This document shows positions 49,267-62,451 of a stretch of DNA of 64,000 nucleotides, in pieces. The position numbers were made by a program, and so were the translations under genes. The notes under the pieces were generated by a model, which was not told where the DNA came from, did not search any database, and saw nothing but the letters and a program-made list of their open reading frames with translations. Where the stretch lies: NCBI GenBank assembly GCA_904063045.1, contig CAJFCJ010000019.1:2982684-3046683 (forward strand), read 5' to 3'. This DNA is from Dimorphilus gyrociliatus. Its lineage: Eukaryota; Annelida; Polychaeta; Dinophilidae. How positions within the stretch are numbered: position 1 is the stretch's first letter; every line of letters starts with the position of its first letter.

Positions 49267-51616
49267 TTAGTTCAATCTTTCGCATATATCCGATGCTTTT
49301 TCGTTTCTCGATTCAAGCTTTGCTATACGGGAACCGAACTGAATGAATAAGTAAAGACAACATTAATAAACTGTATCAGATGTTAATAATTTGCACATTC
49401 AAAGTCATATTCTAAATATATTTATATATATTCTAATTATTTAATTACATAAAAAATTACCGATGAATTGAGAAAAAAAAACAAAAGACTTACTTGTATC
49501 GCTCTCTTAACGAACAAGGAACACTCTTGTAAACCCAGTTGAATAGCTGCTAAACGTAAAAGTAGTTTATCCCCGATTCCTTTTTCTTGATATAAATTGG
49601 TCTTAACAAAAGGTATAATTATAATATGGTACTTTTACACAAATATCTTTGTAATTATTACCTTTTTCCATATAGGTAATGAGTTTAGAAAGCTAACTAC
49701 TCCCTCGTCAAGGAACGGAAATCTAGCTTCCTTTCCATGATCAGTTATTATTCTGTTAAAATATATAAAGCAAATCAATGATTGATGGGTATGGTGTGTT
49801 CAGTAAAAATAGTCTATACCTATCATCTCTACCAAGGTTTCTCGCTGATATTCTTCTAATATCCATATCTACCTCTTTCGCTAAGTTATCCCAATTTCCA
49901 TTACTGTTATAGAAAAACATTATGTATAATGATATCTCTTCATATGGCACTCAAACAACTTAAACTTCATTCTATGACGGGAATAGCCGGCCAACTGTTC
50001 ATCCGAACCCATTCCAGTTAGAATGACACGAGCAGATGACTTATACAATTTTTCGCCAACACAACCTATCCCATTTGCTGCAAACCAGATGGCACATGCT
50101 ATTGAATCGTCTAAAACAGTACGTAAAGGTTTTATTAAGTTAGCAATAGTGGATTGTCTTGCTTCTCTTAGATCTGAAAGTGAGACGTCAACCTGGAAAA
50201 TATGATACTTATTGCAGGATTAGTACACTAAAAGATTGCTGTTACCGTAATAAAATTAAATTTTCTATTTGGATACATTTTCTGCAGTTGTTTAAAGCTT
50301 TTTAAACCAGTTAATCTATCTGGAACTGAATAACTGTTGTCAGCTGAGAAGGCAACGTTTATTAAGTCGATTGCTTCATTTTCAACTAAATGTGAATGGC
50401 ATAGTGCGGCTATTATAAGGGAGTCAATACCACCGGAAAACAATACGGCAATTTTTGCGTGTTCACAGTTCCTATTATTTTCCTTTATACAATTCCCACA
50501 GAGATTCTGATGATTAGAAATCCTTATTCGAACAGAATCCGATAACTTTTGAAGAAGGCTGTTGGACATTGTCCAATAATCTTCTGAAATGATTGATGTT
50601 AGATCATCGATTGTGGAAATATCTCGTTTAGCACATTGTTTTAAGTTTATATCATCTAATTCAGTCGGCAGATCAAAATTGAATTTATCAAAAGGAGGAA
50701 TGAGCTTTTCTGTTTGTATATCACAAAAATGTTTATTTTTTTCGTATAGTGAATCTTCAGCAAACAATCTCTCTTCATTGATATGTGACCAAGGAAATAA
50801 TTTCGGCTTGTTTGAAGAGTTTACCGATAGACAATACAGACCCAGAGAAGCAACTTCGGTATAATCTACATCCTAAAAGATTAACAATAAAATTTATTTA
50901 ATTAGATTTACTAATCTTTAGAAAAGAGTTATTAGTATTAACTGGATTAACAGCAACTGACGAAAAGCATATCGATTTATCTTGAAATGAATATAAAAGG
51001 CTTCTTCTCCCTAATGAATCTCTACCAAACCAGAGCTGAGACTTTGAATGCTATAAATGTGCATGTATATACAGTATATATATAGTTTTTTAAATCAATA
51101 AAAACTGTTTAGATACCTGCCAATATAGAAATGACCATGGGCCTTTTATCATTGAAAATATATGTAATATTTCATCATTGGTAATTGCTTTTGATAGGAT
51201 ATCTAATAGTTTCTTAGAGTCATTCTCCCCTTTTTCTATCTATTTTATGGTAAATTGCAAATAAAATATTGAAATTAATATAAGAATGTTTAGGATAGAA
51301 ATTACATTGATTCCTCCAAAAATTTCCCCATTCCACAATAATATATTTCCTAGATTATCTTCTAATGGCTGTTTTGTTAAATTTCCCTGCATTTGTAAGA
51401 CACTCCCAAAAAAATGTAGGCAGTAAGCTGAATTATGAATTGATTTTTCTAACCAACTGTCTGGCCCTCTCTTCTTCAGACAATCGAAATTTAATTTGGG
51501 CTGTAAAAATTTAGATTAAATTAAGTATCTTTATTGTTCTTTTTACAATTAGTTACAATATCGGATCTGCAAACATCACCCCCTCCATAAAAGATTACTA
51601 AGCAAATGCCACACAT
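49267..51616 (-). CDS. ASNSD1: Asparagine synthetase domain-containing protein 1
   Basis: Ten exons on the minus strand: 51616-51557, 51500-51306, 51239-51117, 51050-50943, 50872-50246, 50192-49960, 49903-49820, 49752-49662, 49601-49494, 49338-49267; 566 aa (human 643). It starts MCGIC, placing Cys2 as the N-terminal nucleophile of a class II glutamine amidotransferase domain ([30 protein letters not shown]). The C-terminal synthetase-like domain has the PP-loop [43 protein letters not shown] and [12 protein letters not shown], then [13 protein letters not shown]. The ends of the known family align throughout. Enzymatic activity of ASNSD1 is not established. Divergent from CCDC17; a 40-codon uORF precedes it. 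Confidence 0.94.
51065..51083. repeat. TA repeat with central CAG inside ASNSD1 intron 3
   Basis: TATATACAGTATATATATAG; the same interrupted-palindrome pattern as at 14885-14911 and 52172-52198. Confidence 0.7.
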
Positions 51617-51917
51617 TTCTTGATAATAGAAATTTGGTTACAGAGAAAAGCCTCTGCTTGCATTAAACGGCATGAAATGAAGTAGGCTGATTTTTTGGTA
51701 AAATATTACTTTCATACCAGTTCCCATTGCTCCTAAGCAACGGAAGCAAATTCATAGAATACAATAACTCAGCAATATCGTTCATGAGCGGTCGAAGAAT
51801 ATATATTTATTGACGTTTGATTAAAATGCGAGCTTAGTCTTTGATATTCCATTTTGCTTTCACCAGTATCATTGATAATTCAGCCACTAATTGCTAATTT
51901 AGTAAAGAGCAACAAAA
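51617..51917. promoter_or_regulatory. Divergent promoter of ASNSD1 and CCDC17
   Basis: 301 bp between the two start codons, without a clear TATA box; it also contains the ASNSD1 uORF. Confidence 0.4.
51663..51785 (-). CDS. Upstream ORF in the ASNSD1 5' region
   Basis: The minus-strand ATG at 51785 opens 40 codons (MNDIAELLYSMNLL...) and ends at TAA 47 nt before the ASNSD1 start. A donor-like TG|GTATGA lies inside, so it may be partly spliced. Vertebrate ASNSD1 mRNAs also carry a translated uORF, but no sequence similarity is visible. It could be regulatory or chance. Confidence 0.25.
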   Translation of the reverse strand: MNDIAELLYSMNLLPLLRSNGNWYESNILPKNQPTSFHAV

Positions 51918-54900
51918 ATGTCATCGTCTGCTCTTGGCGCGCAAAATTCTGTACTGCGATGTGATGCTTGCGACATGGTCTTCAACACTCCAAGGTAACG
52001 TGCTTGTTTTAATAATAGACTTCAATTAAAGACCGATAAATGCATTCATACAGTCGTCTACAATCTCACAAAACGAAATATTGTATAGGAGATGGTTCTA
52101 AGTCAAAGCAACAGTTGCCAAATATATTTCAAGAAACTTATCCCATACCCATAGTAAGTTTCGATTTATATATATATATATACTGTATATATATACATGA
52201 TGGTACTAAAACTTTCAAAATTTAACCTATATAATTTAATATATGCTAACATTTTTATACGAAGTTACATCCATCGAAATCTAAAGATAATTTTAAAGAA
52301 TGGCTATACATAAAGAAGGTGATTATGGAAATATACGGAACTGTTTACTTTCTTTTAGTTATAAACTTGTGTACTCTAAAATATATTTTCTTCTTTTCGT
52401 TGTCTAAGATTTTATTGTTGTTTAGAAATTTTAATAAAGTATCCTTTCAGGCCGCAGATCAAAAGCTAATGCAGCTAAGAGAAGATAGAATGAAAGGTTT
52501 AAGGAAAGCTAAACAGATGAGTGAGCCTAGTACTCCTATAGAAAATCTTTGGGATCGAAGGGCAACAGAATTGGATAGATTGAGCAGAGCAGTTAATTAT
52601 AATAAATAACGATACGGTGTCATAATACTTATACTATTTTTTTATTAAATAGAGAAGAAATTCAGTATCAAGCAAATCAACAATTAGTATCAATTTACCT
52701 ATGGATAGTAGTGATGAGGTGAAAAAGTTCTTATTTATTTATAGTACTCTTTGTAATTTTTTATGCTAACCGATAAGGATCCTACCCCGGAGCCTCAAGA
52801 CGGACCCCTCAGTTATAAGCCCTCCAAAAGACTTCAGCATGAGCATCAGAAAGCTCGACGAACAAGATACTTAGAAACAGAAAAGCTAAGAAAACAAAAG
52901 ACCAGTTTGTATAAAGATGGCAAATAATCGTTCATAGTTGACGTTAGTATTTCATAGATTTAGAGCAACAAATTCAACTTCTTGAAGAGAAAGGTGATCC
53001 AGCTGATGAGTGGATTCAAAAGCTGCAAGAAAATCAGAGATTTAACGAAAAAATGCTAGAAGATTTAAGAGATAAGCAGACTGATAGACAAAATAACAAT
53101 GAACTTATGAGAGAAGTTCAGTTAGTTTTTCATTCGTTTTCCGAAACTTAACAATAAAATTAAGTATCATAATAGGCAAATGAGACAGTCATATCTACGC
53201 CGGGGCGGCAATGATCGTAAGATTTTAGAACAAATGGCAATTATGGAAAGTGAAGCTCTGGAAAGAATTAAAAAAACTGATAGTATGTTTCAGAGTCAAA
53301 ACAATAATTAATAACTTTAAAGTATCTTTTTCATTTCAGAAGGAAATGCTGCAATAGAAGCTCAAACTACAGCTTTACAAGAAGAAAATAAGCGATTACA
53401 AGAACAATTAGCTGCCCTCGTGAATTCTAATAACAAAAAGTTGCAATATATGGATGATGATATTGATAACAAAGGTATCTACTAAGTTTTATATGATTTA
53501 TATAGGCTAATAATATTAGAATTTTAACTTCAAAGATTGGTTGAGAAATGAAATAGAGAGAGGTCAGGGAAAGCAAAAAAACCAGTTAGAGATCTTACAA
53601 AAGCAAATTGATCAACTACAATATGACCTTGAAAGAGAAAGGCAAAAGAGAAGAGAGCACACTCATATAAGAGAATTTAATAATATTCCTCCAAAGCCAG
53701 TTGATCTACCTATTGAGTCACATCGCTATACTAGTCACAATGTTCCTGATTTACAGCCATCTCTTTATGATCCTAAGTAATAGTATTCCATTTCAAAGTT
53801 TTAGATTAAATCTATTATCTCTTCTTCAGCTCTGGTTTTACAATTTTTTATGATTTTATAAGTGGCCTTCCATCTATCGTCGTTCAAGTTCGATTGCTAT
53901 CTGCATTATATCTAACACAGCATTTATATAGTACTCCTACTACACTTCCCTTAATTCCGGCAGGATTCGATCGAATAGCAAATGTTGCCTTGATAGCTGC
54001 TACTCAGCCTGTGCCAAAGTAGCCTCATTATAGTTGGAAATACGTTACTAATCTAAATTTTTTGTTTCTAGTTGTAAGGCTTCAACGGATTTATCGTTAA
54101 TTGTCGAGGTTCAAGTATCTGAAGGCGGGGGTGGTCTAGTAAATCGAGCCTGGTGCAAAGTATTATTATTTGATAGTAGCCAGAGGCTGCAGAGTGGTCG
54201 CTGGAAAGTCCCTCTTAGAATAGTACCTGTTAGACAGGAGTTAGCTTCAAGAGATATCAATTACATATCGCAAGTAATATCACAATAGACTTATTTGTAA
54301 ATTATGATAAATTGCTCGTGATTTCTTTTAGTATGGAGCTGCCGAGCTGTATTTTAGATTAGTAAACCATAGAGATGTGGAAAATCAAATGAAACGCATT
54401 GTTGACACTCATGAGTCTTTCTCATACAATTTTATGCCTCCGGTTTGTCTCATATATACCAAACGTATCAGAATATGATCCAGAGTATTTCAGCCATCTT
54501 CACCTCAGTGGACAGCTCCTTCGATAACAATTCCACCACCTCCTCCTTCTGATCCACCACCTGAAAGTCCTATTTTGGAACCTCAAAGATCAATCCGCCC
54601 TTTTTCGCATCAGTACAGGTACTTATAATTTTTATTAGAGAGATACTAACAAAGATATTCCAGAAACATGACCATTCACATTACTTTTAATCACCCCTCT
54701 CACAAATAACTATCACACCAATTAAATCTTGGCAAGTAAAGTTGCAAGAGTGTTTCTCTTTAGCTTAGTTTCTGCTTTTATTTTTCAAAAAACAAAGTCT
54801 ATAGTTTGTAACAATCAAGTAAGAACTTGAAGATTTTTCAAAATTTTCAGAGCAAATGACTATGACATAGACAATCTCTCATTGGGTTTACAAGTAATTA

Positions 54901-57707
54901 GATTAAAGTATGCTGAACCTGGACCAACAAAAATTGATTTTACGGCTTATAATGCAACTACAGGAAAAGTATAAACACTATCATAAAGAAGACAAACAAA
55001 ATGTTTATAAGAGTGAAAACTGACTTTTTTTCTCCCAGGTTTTGAAAACTTTTACAAGACCAGTCCAGAGTTCAACAACAGTTCAGACAGATTATTATAG
55101 ATATTGCATGCATATTTTTGGCAAAGAAGAAATGTTGTTTGAAAATTTATCTCTAAAAAAAGGCTGCATTCTTGTTGTCAGAGTGTACCAATCAACTAGG
55201 GCCGTACCCGAAATTAGAGATACATTTGAAGATTTTAATGCAGAATTGTATGATTTAGAATTGATCGCTTGGTCATCATTACCATTGACAATACCAGACA
55301 CAAACGAACCCAATATTGGATCGCATACATTACTTTTATATCAATTACCCGTTGCAAATATTTCAAATCTTCCCACTGATTATCATTATGCCCCTAAAAA
55401 TTGGAAGCGTTTTGGTAGAGCTGTTTTAAAGTTGCGAATCTTTGTTAATAAATTAGAAGGAGAAAGTTCAGATGAATCGGATGCTTATAGTGAACCGGAG
55501 GAGCTACCATCAGTATGAATGATACTCTTTTTATATAATTAAAAAATAATGTCTTGTAAATATAATAAATTTTCAGACGACGTGGCTTCTGAAACAAAGG
55601 ATGGAGCCGAGTATGCAGCCATATGAAGGAGAAGATGGATTCGATATCTATATTGATGGTTGTATGAATCTTCCAGAAGTTTGCACAATTACAAGAGTGA
55701 GTCGATCCAGATATTCATCGAAATATAATGCTAATTTTTTAAAATTTTACAGATTGCTGGTAGATTTCTTGACAGTACCTACAACAAGCATTGCGCTGAT
55801 ATCAATTGCTTAGGTCAACTAGATAGTGATGTCTGGAATCCTATATATGACCATCGAATGGAAGTTCGAGTACCAAATTTACCACCAACCACAACTCTTC
55901 TTATTAAGGTAGCAAAACTCAACTATTTAGTCAAGTATGATATAAATGTTTTGTCTACAGATCTACACAATTGATAAATTTACAAAAGAAATGACTGTAG
56001 TTGGATTTGCCACTTTAGCAATGTTTGTTACCTCAGGAAGTGAGATGCAACCTGTCGCTAATAGCGGAGGTTATCAAATTTCTCTAAATGCAGGAGCACA
56101 TCAAAGGAGAATATTTTTAGATGGACCCAAAACAGAAAAATTTTCTCAAGACTGTCTTAACTCGGGAAGAATTGTCCCTTGTAGTTCAATTTTAATAAGA
56201 ATCGTTCCAGCTCCAAAAGGGCCAAACAATAAGACTTTACAGGTAAGATAAGCTTTTTACTTGTAATAAACTGAATTATTTAACTCTTAAAGAGATCGGA
56301 AGTACCTGAAGATCATTGGCAACGTGTTGGTTTAGCAGAGTCAAGGCCTAAATATTCTCAACGGGTGTATTTATCAGAATCATGCTCTCCTACAAGAGGT
56401 GAAGCTTTACTTTTCCCTGGCATGGTGAAGAGAACAAAAGTCTCAATAAGGGAAACGGCAAGAATTTTGCTCCAGGAAGTAGGAAAACAAAGGCTGAGTG
56501 ATCATGAACTGCAGAATAAATTAAGGGTAAATACTCACAAATAAAATTTATACTCTTCTTTCATAATGAACTTTTCTTCCTATAGAAACTATTTTTGAAC
56601 TTAATGGATACCATTCCAAAAACCTTAGATATCACATATGTATCACAATATGATCCCAAGATAGGCCTTAGCTTTGCGGTTGATGCTGCAATGAATATTC
56701 CTTGGAAAAACTTTACTCACGTTCAATTTTGCTTAAGCCCACCAGGATCATATTATAAAGTTAATAATAATTTGCAATAATAATAAAAATTCTTACAAGC
56801 AATATCTAACAGGGACTACAGGAAGTTAATTTCGATAGGCCACTGTTCACTGAAAACTTGGATATGGCAGGATCTTCAAATCAACCTGATTGGCATGATG
56901 GCCTTCGGGTAATTATTGTCCTAATTTTATTTCTTATTTATAATAAGAAATTCTTTTGTATTCTTAGCATTTTCCAATGAGGCATTATAACCGTCATCTA
57001 GTAATGATCATCCATCTTCAAGAAATATACATTAGAACACTTAAAGATAGGTATAAATATGGTTTAAATGAGCAAGCATGGACAGTCCTACCAATTTTTA
57101 CTGACAAATTTTGTTACACTGGAGCTTTTCAATTACCTCTTTTTTATGGACCACCGTCACTTGAAGCATTGGCTCAAATAGCTAAGCAACCATATGCAGA
57201 TTGGCTAAAACAATCTCTAGATTCCGAAAGTGTAAGTGTACTTTATCTTTCAATTTAAAATACTCTTTAAATGTGTCATGTAGGTAAAGTATCTAGATAG
57301 AGCATCTGTTTTTGTTCGGATATGTGATGGAAGAAGATTTGAAGAAGTTAGGGAACGGTCTACCATTCAAAATCTTTTAAATGTAAATTATACTGTATAG
57401 CTTATTATTGAAGTATATAATGAAATGATTTATTAACATTTAGTCATCTAACGGGATACAATACGTAAATACGTCTTTTATACCTGAGAGTTCAGCCAAC
57501 GATTACTTATCTACCACCCTATTACCCTCTGGTTTACCAGTTGGAAATGTATATTCTGATCTAATTCCAGCCGAATTAACTTCTGAAAGGTGTAAGGAAA
57601 ACTTAGCTGTAAACTTTCAAAAAGTAAATTTAATAATTCTCATATATACTGTAGATGTTAAAGAGTTTAATTTGTTACAGCTTTGCTACAAAATAGATAT
57701 TGAATGA
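51918..57707 (+). CDS. CCDC17: Coiled-coil domain-containing protein 17 homolog
   Basis: 26 exons, about 1353 aa: 51918-51994, 52054-52153, 52265-52318, 52451-52591, 52653-52718, 52778-52904, 52958-53120, 53176-53282, 53340-53474, 53536-53776, 53830-54018, 54072-54273, 54332-54442, 54494-54618, 54851-54968, 55039-55512, 55577-55696, 55753-55908, 55961-56242, 56293-56526, 56586-56759, 56813-56908, 56968-57231, 57284-57382, 57444-57623, 57681-57707. It begins with a C2HC zinc finger, CDACDMVFNTPSRLQSHKTKYCIG (CX2CX12HX4C, the same spacing and flanks as CCDC17). A long coiled coil follows (LEEKGDPADEWIQKL to REHTHIREF), then a proline-rich hinge (PPPPPSDPPPE) and a large C-terminal half of beta-rich, C2-like character. 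It is much longer than human CCDC17 (about 620 aa). A ciliary role is likely from family distribution but not shown here. Confidence 0.82.
52172..52198. repeat. TA repeat with central CTG in a CCDC17 intron
   Basis: TA tract with CTG at 52183-52185, self-complementary on both sides. Confidence 0.75.
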
Positions 57708-58404
57708 GAAATTGCGTTTCAACTGCAAAATTGAATTTTAAGAAGGTTATTTTAAAGGATAAACCAAAATAGATTCTATTTATATTCCACTGCCTATTTT
57801 ATCGATAAAGAAGAATGTATAACTGGCCAATCATTGATTTTTGTTAGTATCTACGAGGAAACGATGAGCTTAAAGCTGATATGTAATCTTTATTTACGGA
57901 TTATATGTCAATATTATTCATATTTTTATGATTGTCTATATCCAGATGTTATTAAAACTTTGTCAAGATTTTCGATTGTAAATTATTAATAGTATATAAC
58001 ATTCATAAATATATAAAAGAATTTTATTTAAAAATCTATTATTTAACGATTTATTACGGGTTTTAGTAATCGAATGTCAAGTTTTAATTCTTTTATTTAT
58101 AAATTGTTTTAGAAAAATAAAAGTTAATAAGAATTATTAGTTTTTTTTAACATTAAAATTCAATGTTCTACGTTAAACTTTTACAAGTTTTACAGTCTTT
58201 TCGAATCGGTTGATAATATCGTCCATATAAAAGGATACTATATATGAATCTTGAATACCATCGCGTTTAGGCCTATTCAAACAGAATAGCTTCCCGACTC
58301 TTGGCAAACTCTGCCTGGCAGTCGTTCTAGCGTTAGTCTATTCAACTGGTACTGATCAATCAATAAATTTCTATCGCTTTAACAGAAAATACTGATATTC
58401 GGAT
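57708..58404. other. Spacer between CCDC17 and POGLUT, with candidate TATA box
   Basis: About 700 bp without coding signal. TATAAAAGG at 58226-58234 lies 170 bp before the POGLUT start codon and could drive it, giving a start site near 58256. Confidence 0.4.
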
Positions 58405-60276
58405 ATGGCAATCTTGTTTTATTTTCTTTTGATATTAAAGTGCATTTCATTGAGTGCTTTATTTTCGTTTTCTCAAGAAAGTTATTCAGTTGATGAAAAA
58501 CTCAGTAAAATTTGGGGCCCAGGTTTAAAGACGGAGATAAATTTACCAGTTAGATACTTTTTTATTCAACTAGTTGATAGCTCAGGAAAAAAGTAAGATT
58601 TATATCTTCATTAATTCCTTCTATATTATTAACTCTGAACTGCAGCATTACAAACTTCCCAAAAGAAGAATTGGCAATTCATTTTTCTGATCATGAAGCA
58701 AATTCTATTAGATTACATTCCGAAATTTTACAAAAAAATGATGGATCTTTCATAGTGAGATTTAGATTATATAGGCCGTTAAAAAACCTCAAGGTTGACA
58801 TATCGTATAGAGGATCGGAGTTGGCGCAGTCTCCTTATCTATTGAAAGGTACAGATAGTTTTTTCTAATTAACCAGTCTTTTTTCTAAATGAAGAAAATA
58901 AAAGGAAATTACATTTATACTCAGGTTGGATTTATCCAGAAGAGTGCGACTGTCCAGAGCCTGATTTTGAAAAATGGATGAAAGATATGCAGTGCAAGTC
59001 AACGTTTAATCAAATAGAGGACGATTTGAAACTGTTTAATACTATTAATATAAAAAAGGCATATCAGGAAATGAAGCAAAGATTTAACCAACCAGGTGCT
59101 CAAAGTTACGTTCATTACGCAATAAAAGATGGAAAAATCTATCGTCGTACGTTTGGACAACACGTCGGCTTTAAAATGTTTATGGATTCGACACTTTTAT
59201 CAATCTTAGGAAAAGTATATTTCATTTCTTGACTTATTGACGTTTACTTAACCCTGAACGTTCTTCCATAGGTAACGCTTCCGGATTTTGAATTTATCAT
59301 GAACTTGGGAGACTGGCCCTTGGAAAATAGAAAACAGAACAGATTACCGATAGTTTCTTGGTGTGGTTCTGCTTCAACGTCTGATATAGTATTACCAACA
59401 TACGATCTAATGGATTCAACAATAGAATCTATGAGCAGGTACTTTGTAAATTATTTCAATTCAATACTATCAAAAATTAACTACTATTTTATTGTTAAAG
59501 AGTATCCTTGGACGTAATGGCTGTTCAAGGTAATACTAGAGTTCCTTGGGATGAAAAAGAAAGCAAAGCTTTTTGGAGGGGAAGAGATAGTCGCCAAGAG
59601 CGATTGGATCTGGTTAAACTTTCAAGAAAGCATCCAAAAGATTTGGACGCTAAACTGACAAATATGTTTTTTTTTAAGCATAATAAAAAAGAATTAGGGG
59701 AATTAGCTAAGCATGTTCCATTCTATGACTTCTTTAAGTATAAATACCAAGTGACTCTTGACGGAACGGTTGCTGCTTATCGATTACCTTATTTGATGGC
59801 AGGTGATGGATTGATATTTAAACAGGATTCTGGCTACTATGAACATTTTTATAGAGGTAAAATAGATTGGCTGCATTCATATTATTAATATAAAGTCTGT
59901 TTTTTAAGATTTGAAACCTTTTGTCCACTATATTCCTATCAAGAAGGACTTGTCTGATCTTTTGGAAAAACTTAAATGGGCAAAAGAAAACGATGAAAAA
60001 AGTAAAGAGATAGCTAAAAATGGTTCTCTATATGTAAATGATAATTTATTATCTCAAAATCTCTATTGCTACCACGTAATCTTATTCAAGGTGATTGTTA
60101 TTTATTAAATTAAACAATAAGTCTATCAGTTATCAACCTTTCCAATTCAGAAACTATCGGAAAAAATGGATAAAGTTGAAATAGACGACGATATGGAACT
60201 TGTTACACAAGCCGAATTGAAAAGCGCTAGAAAGAAGGATTGCTGCTATAGAAACGGATTGAAGGATGAATTGTAG
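58405..60276 (+). CDS. Protein O-glucosyltransferase 2/3 (KDELC family)
   Basis: ER-lumen enzyme that adds O-glucose to EGF-like repeats (Notch-type substrates). Seven exons: 58405-58592, 58646-58848, 58925-59214, 59272-59438, 59501-59856, 59909-60090, 60151-60276; 503 aa (human POGLUT2 502). A signal peptide ([18 protein letters not shown]) leads into a filamin-type domain ([19 protein letters not shown]...), then the GT90/CAP10 domain with [59 protein letters not shown] and [18 protein letters not shown]. It ends KDEL, the ER retrieval signal, as in POGLUT2. POGLUT2 and POGLUT3 cannot be separated with certainty. Convergent on HEXD. Confidence 0.95.
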
Positions 60277-60503
60277 TTATACTGAAAATTATTTCAGGAG
60301 TGATTCAAAAAAACAAGAATCTTGAAGAAAACTTGTACAAAAAAACACTCCAAATTGGTCTCTATAGTTAAATTTACAATTTGAATTTTTTACTGATACT
60401 ATTTTTATTATTTGGAAATAATAATAATTAGTAGATTAAAGTTAAAAATATCTTTTTAAATCCAATTTTTGGTCATAATGTCATATTTCGTTCAATATGT
60501 TAA
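60277..60503. other. Shared 3' region of POGLUT and HEXD
   Basis: 227 bp, AT-rich, between the two convergent stop codons. Confidence 0.6.
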
Positions 60504-62451
60504 TTATTCGCTGTTAGATTTCAATCCAGCACCAATTTGCATTAAGCTTTCACAATCATTGACTAATCGTTTTAAAAACATTATTTTGTCATCCAATAAA
60601 GTCTCTAAAAATTCAGAAACTGTCTCATTTCCGAAAACTTCGATCAGATGATTTTGCATTTCGCAGCGAAAATTCTCCACCTCATTTAGAGTATACTTTA
60701 CATTTGGCAGAAAGGAAGAGAGATGAGCGGGATTTGCAAATCTGTTATTAGTGTTATATAGAATAAGTTTAGATATTGAGGTTAGAAATTAATCAATTAC
60801 TTTCTTTTAATGTGATAAGTACTCATCCAACCGCGAATCCTTTCATGTTTTTCAAGCTTTTTTATCTCCTCTCTAAGCTTTAAATACTTTAGTGTACCAC
60901 GATAAATATTGCTTCCGGGAAAGCTGCACTCTACATCCAAATCTTTCAGGGTGAAAGGCACGAGCGGTAGAGTACTTTTAAATTTCAAATCATTCGATAC
61001 CTTTGTATGAAGATTTTCGGAGAATGATCCTGTAATAGTATAATAAAGTATATATAGACAGTATATTTGTTTTCTTAAATAAAGCATTACCAGTATTTAA
61101 TAAATTCAACGATATTGCTAAAGATGGAAAGCCGACTGGAAGAAGTTCACATAAAATAGCATAATGATCATATCTAAAAATTTTATACGTATAAGAAGAA
61201 AATTACTATTAAAATCTTATAGTAATATTAAACCTGCTCCAGCCAGTAGTTACTACGCCCTGGACATTTTTAAACTTTTCTTTCAGCATCGGTAGTAATT
61301 TTAACCATGCTCTATGATTAGCAATATGATATTTTATATCTGTAGCATATTTACAAGGTCCAGTAGCACCTTTAAAAGCTGTCGCTATCCACAAATTTTC
61401 AAACGCTTTGGAATATTTTTCCCACATTTCATCTGGAAATTTCAACTCCTACAGAGAGTTTATTTAATATTAATTTATATAAAGTATTTATCTAACTTTT
61501 CTATAATCCCAAACCATAATATCAACCATCTTACTCAAGTTAAAAGTTAGTAATGTTTCTTGTGGAACATTTCTAAGTATATCATCCCAAATTATTGGCT
61601 GAATATTTTTTTTTTTAACGAATTTAGCGATATTTTCAACATGACCCAAAAACAATTCTTCCTTCGGAATACGTCGCTTTCGACATTTGCCACAATAGCC
61701 AATATTGGAAACCTATAAGATAAATTTAAACAAAAGCTAATTATCGACTAATTAAGCTACCTCGTCGGCTCCGATATGCAACCATTTAGCATTTGGATGT
61801 AAGGAAAGGATTTGATTGATAATTTCATATAAAAATTCGCAACTCTCTAAAAACACATAACTCATTACGTAATAAAAATTTAAATTATTGATTAAAGAGC
61901 TACCTGAGTTTGAAGGGCATAGTGACATAGGATAGTTTGGTACCTCTCTTAAACATTTCAGATTGTCGTGCTTCAAAGCAAACTGTTATTTTATATGAAA
62001 ACTTGATTGAAGAGAACAATAAACAAACAACAAAACACAATATTAACCTCTAAATGTCCAAAAGTTTGAATAAGGGGTATCACTTCTAAATGCAATTTTT
62101 TAGCTTCTGCTAAGATTTGTTCAACATTTTCTTTTGTATATGCCTCACTATTTGATAAAAACTTCAAATTATCAAAATAGGGAAATGTATCCTCGTATTC
62201 CATTAGTAAACCGGTACAACCCCATTCTTTTAGTAGAGGTAAAATCTTTTAAAAGCGATTTGGAAGTGTTTAATCAACGTATAGATTCTCTATTTTGGAT
62301 TACCTGAACTATATAAGAAATCTTTGGAGGAGCACCTTTCAAATCCAAGTGAACAATTCTGAAAAAGATTCCACAAATACCACTTAAAAAGCATGCTTTA
62401 ATAAATTAGATTGTAGACGACTAAATGGAACCTGTGACAATTTATAGCCAT
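60504..62451 (-). CDS. HEXD: Hexosaminidase D (GH20)
   Basis: Nucleocytoplasmic beta-N-acetylgalactosaminidase/hexosaminidase. Ten exons on the minus strand: 62451-62432, 62358-62304, 62245-62048, 61982-61904, 61846-61761, 61712-61497, 61448-61234, 61173-61091, 61029-60801, 60741-60504; 472 aa (human 486). Motifs: RIVHLDLKGAPPKISYI at the N-terminus, EYEDTFPY, LEVIPLIQTFGHLEF, the catalytic HIGADEV (Asp-Glu pair of GH20), IIWDDILR, WIATAFKGATGP and [23 protein letters not shown]. There is no signal peptide, in keeping with the cytosolic family. The first exon (MAINCH|R) is the least certain part: its donor GTTCCA is weak, although it yields the expected Arg before IVHLDLKG. Confidence 0.94.

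Noticed and set aside
52905-52957. A GC-AG intron in CCDC17 with exon end at 52919
   Set aside because: The frame also works with a normal GTTTGT donor at 52905, which is used elsewhere in this window and gives a 53-nt intron; the GC version would leave only 38 nt.
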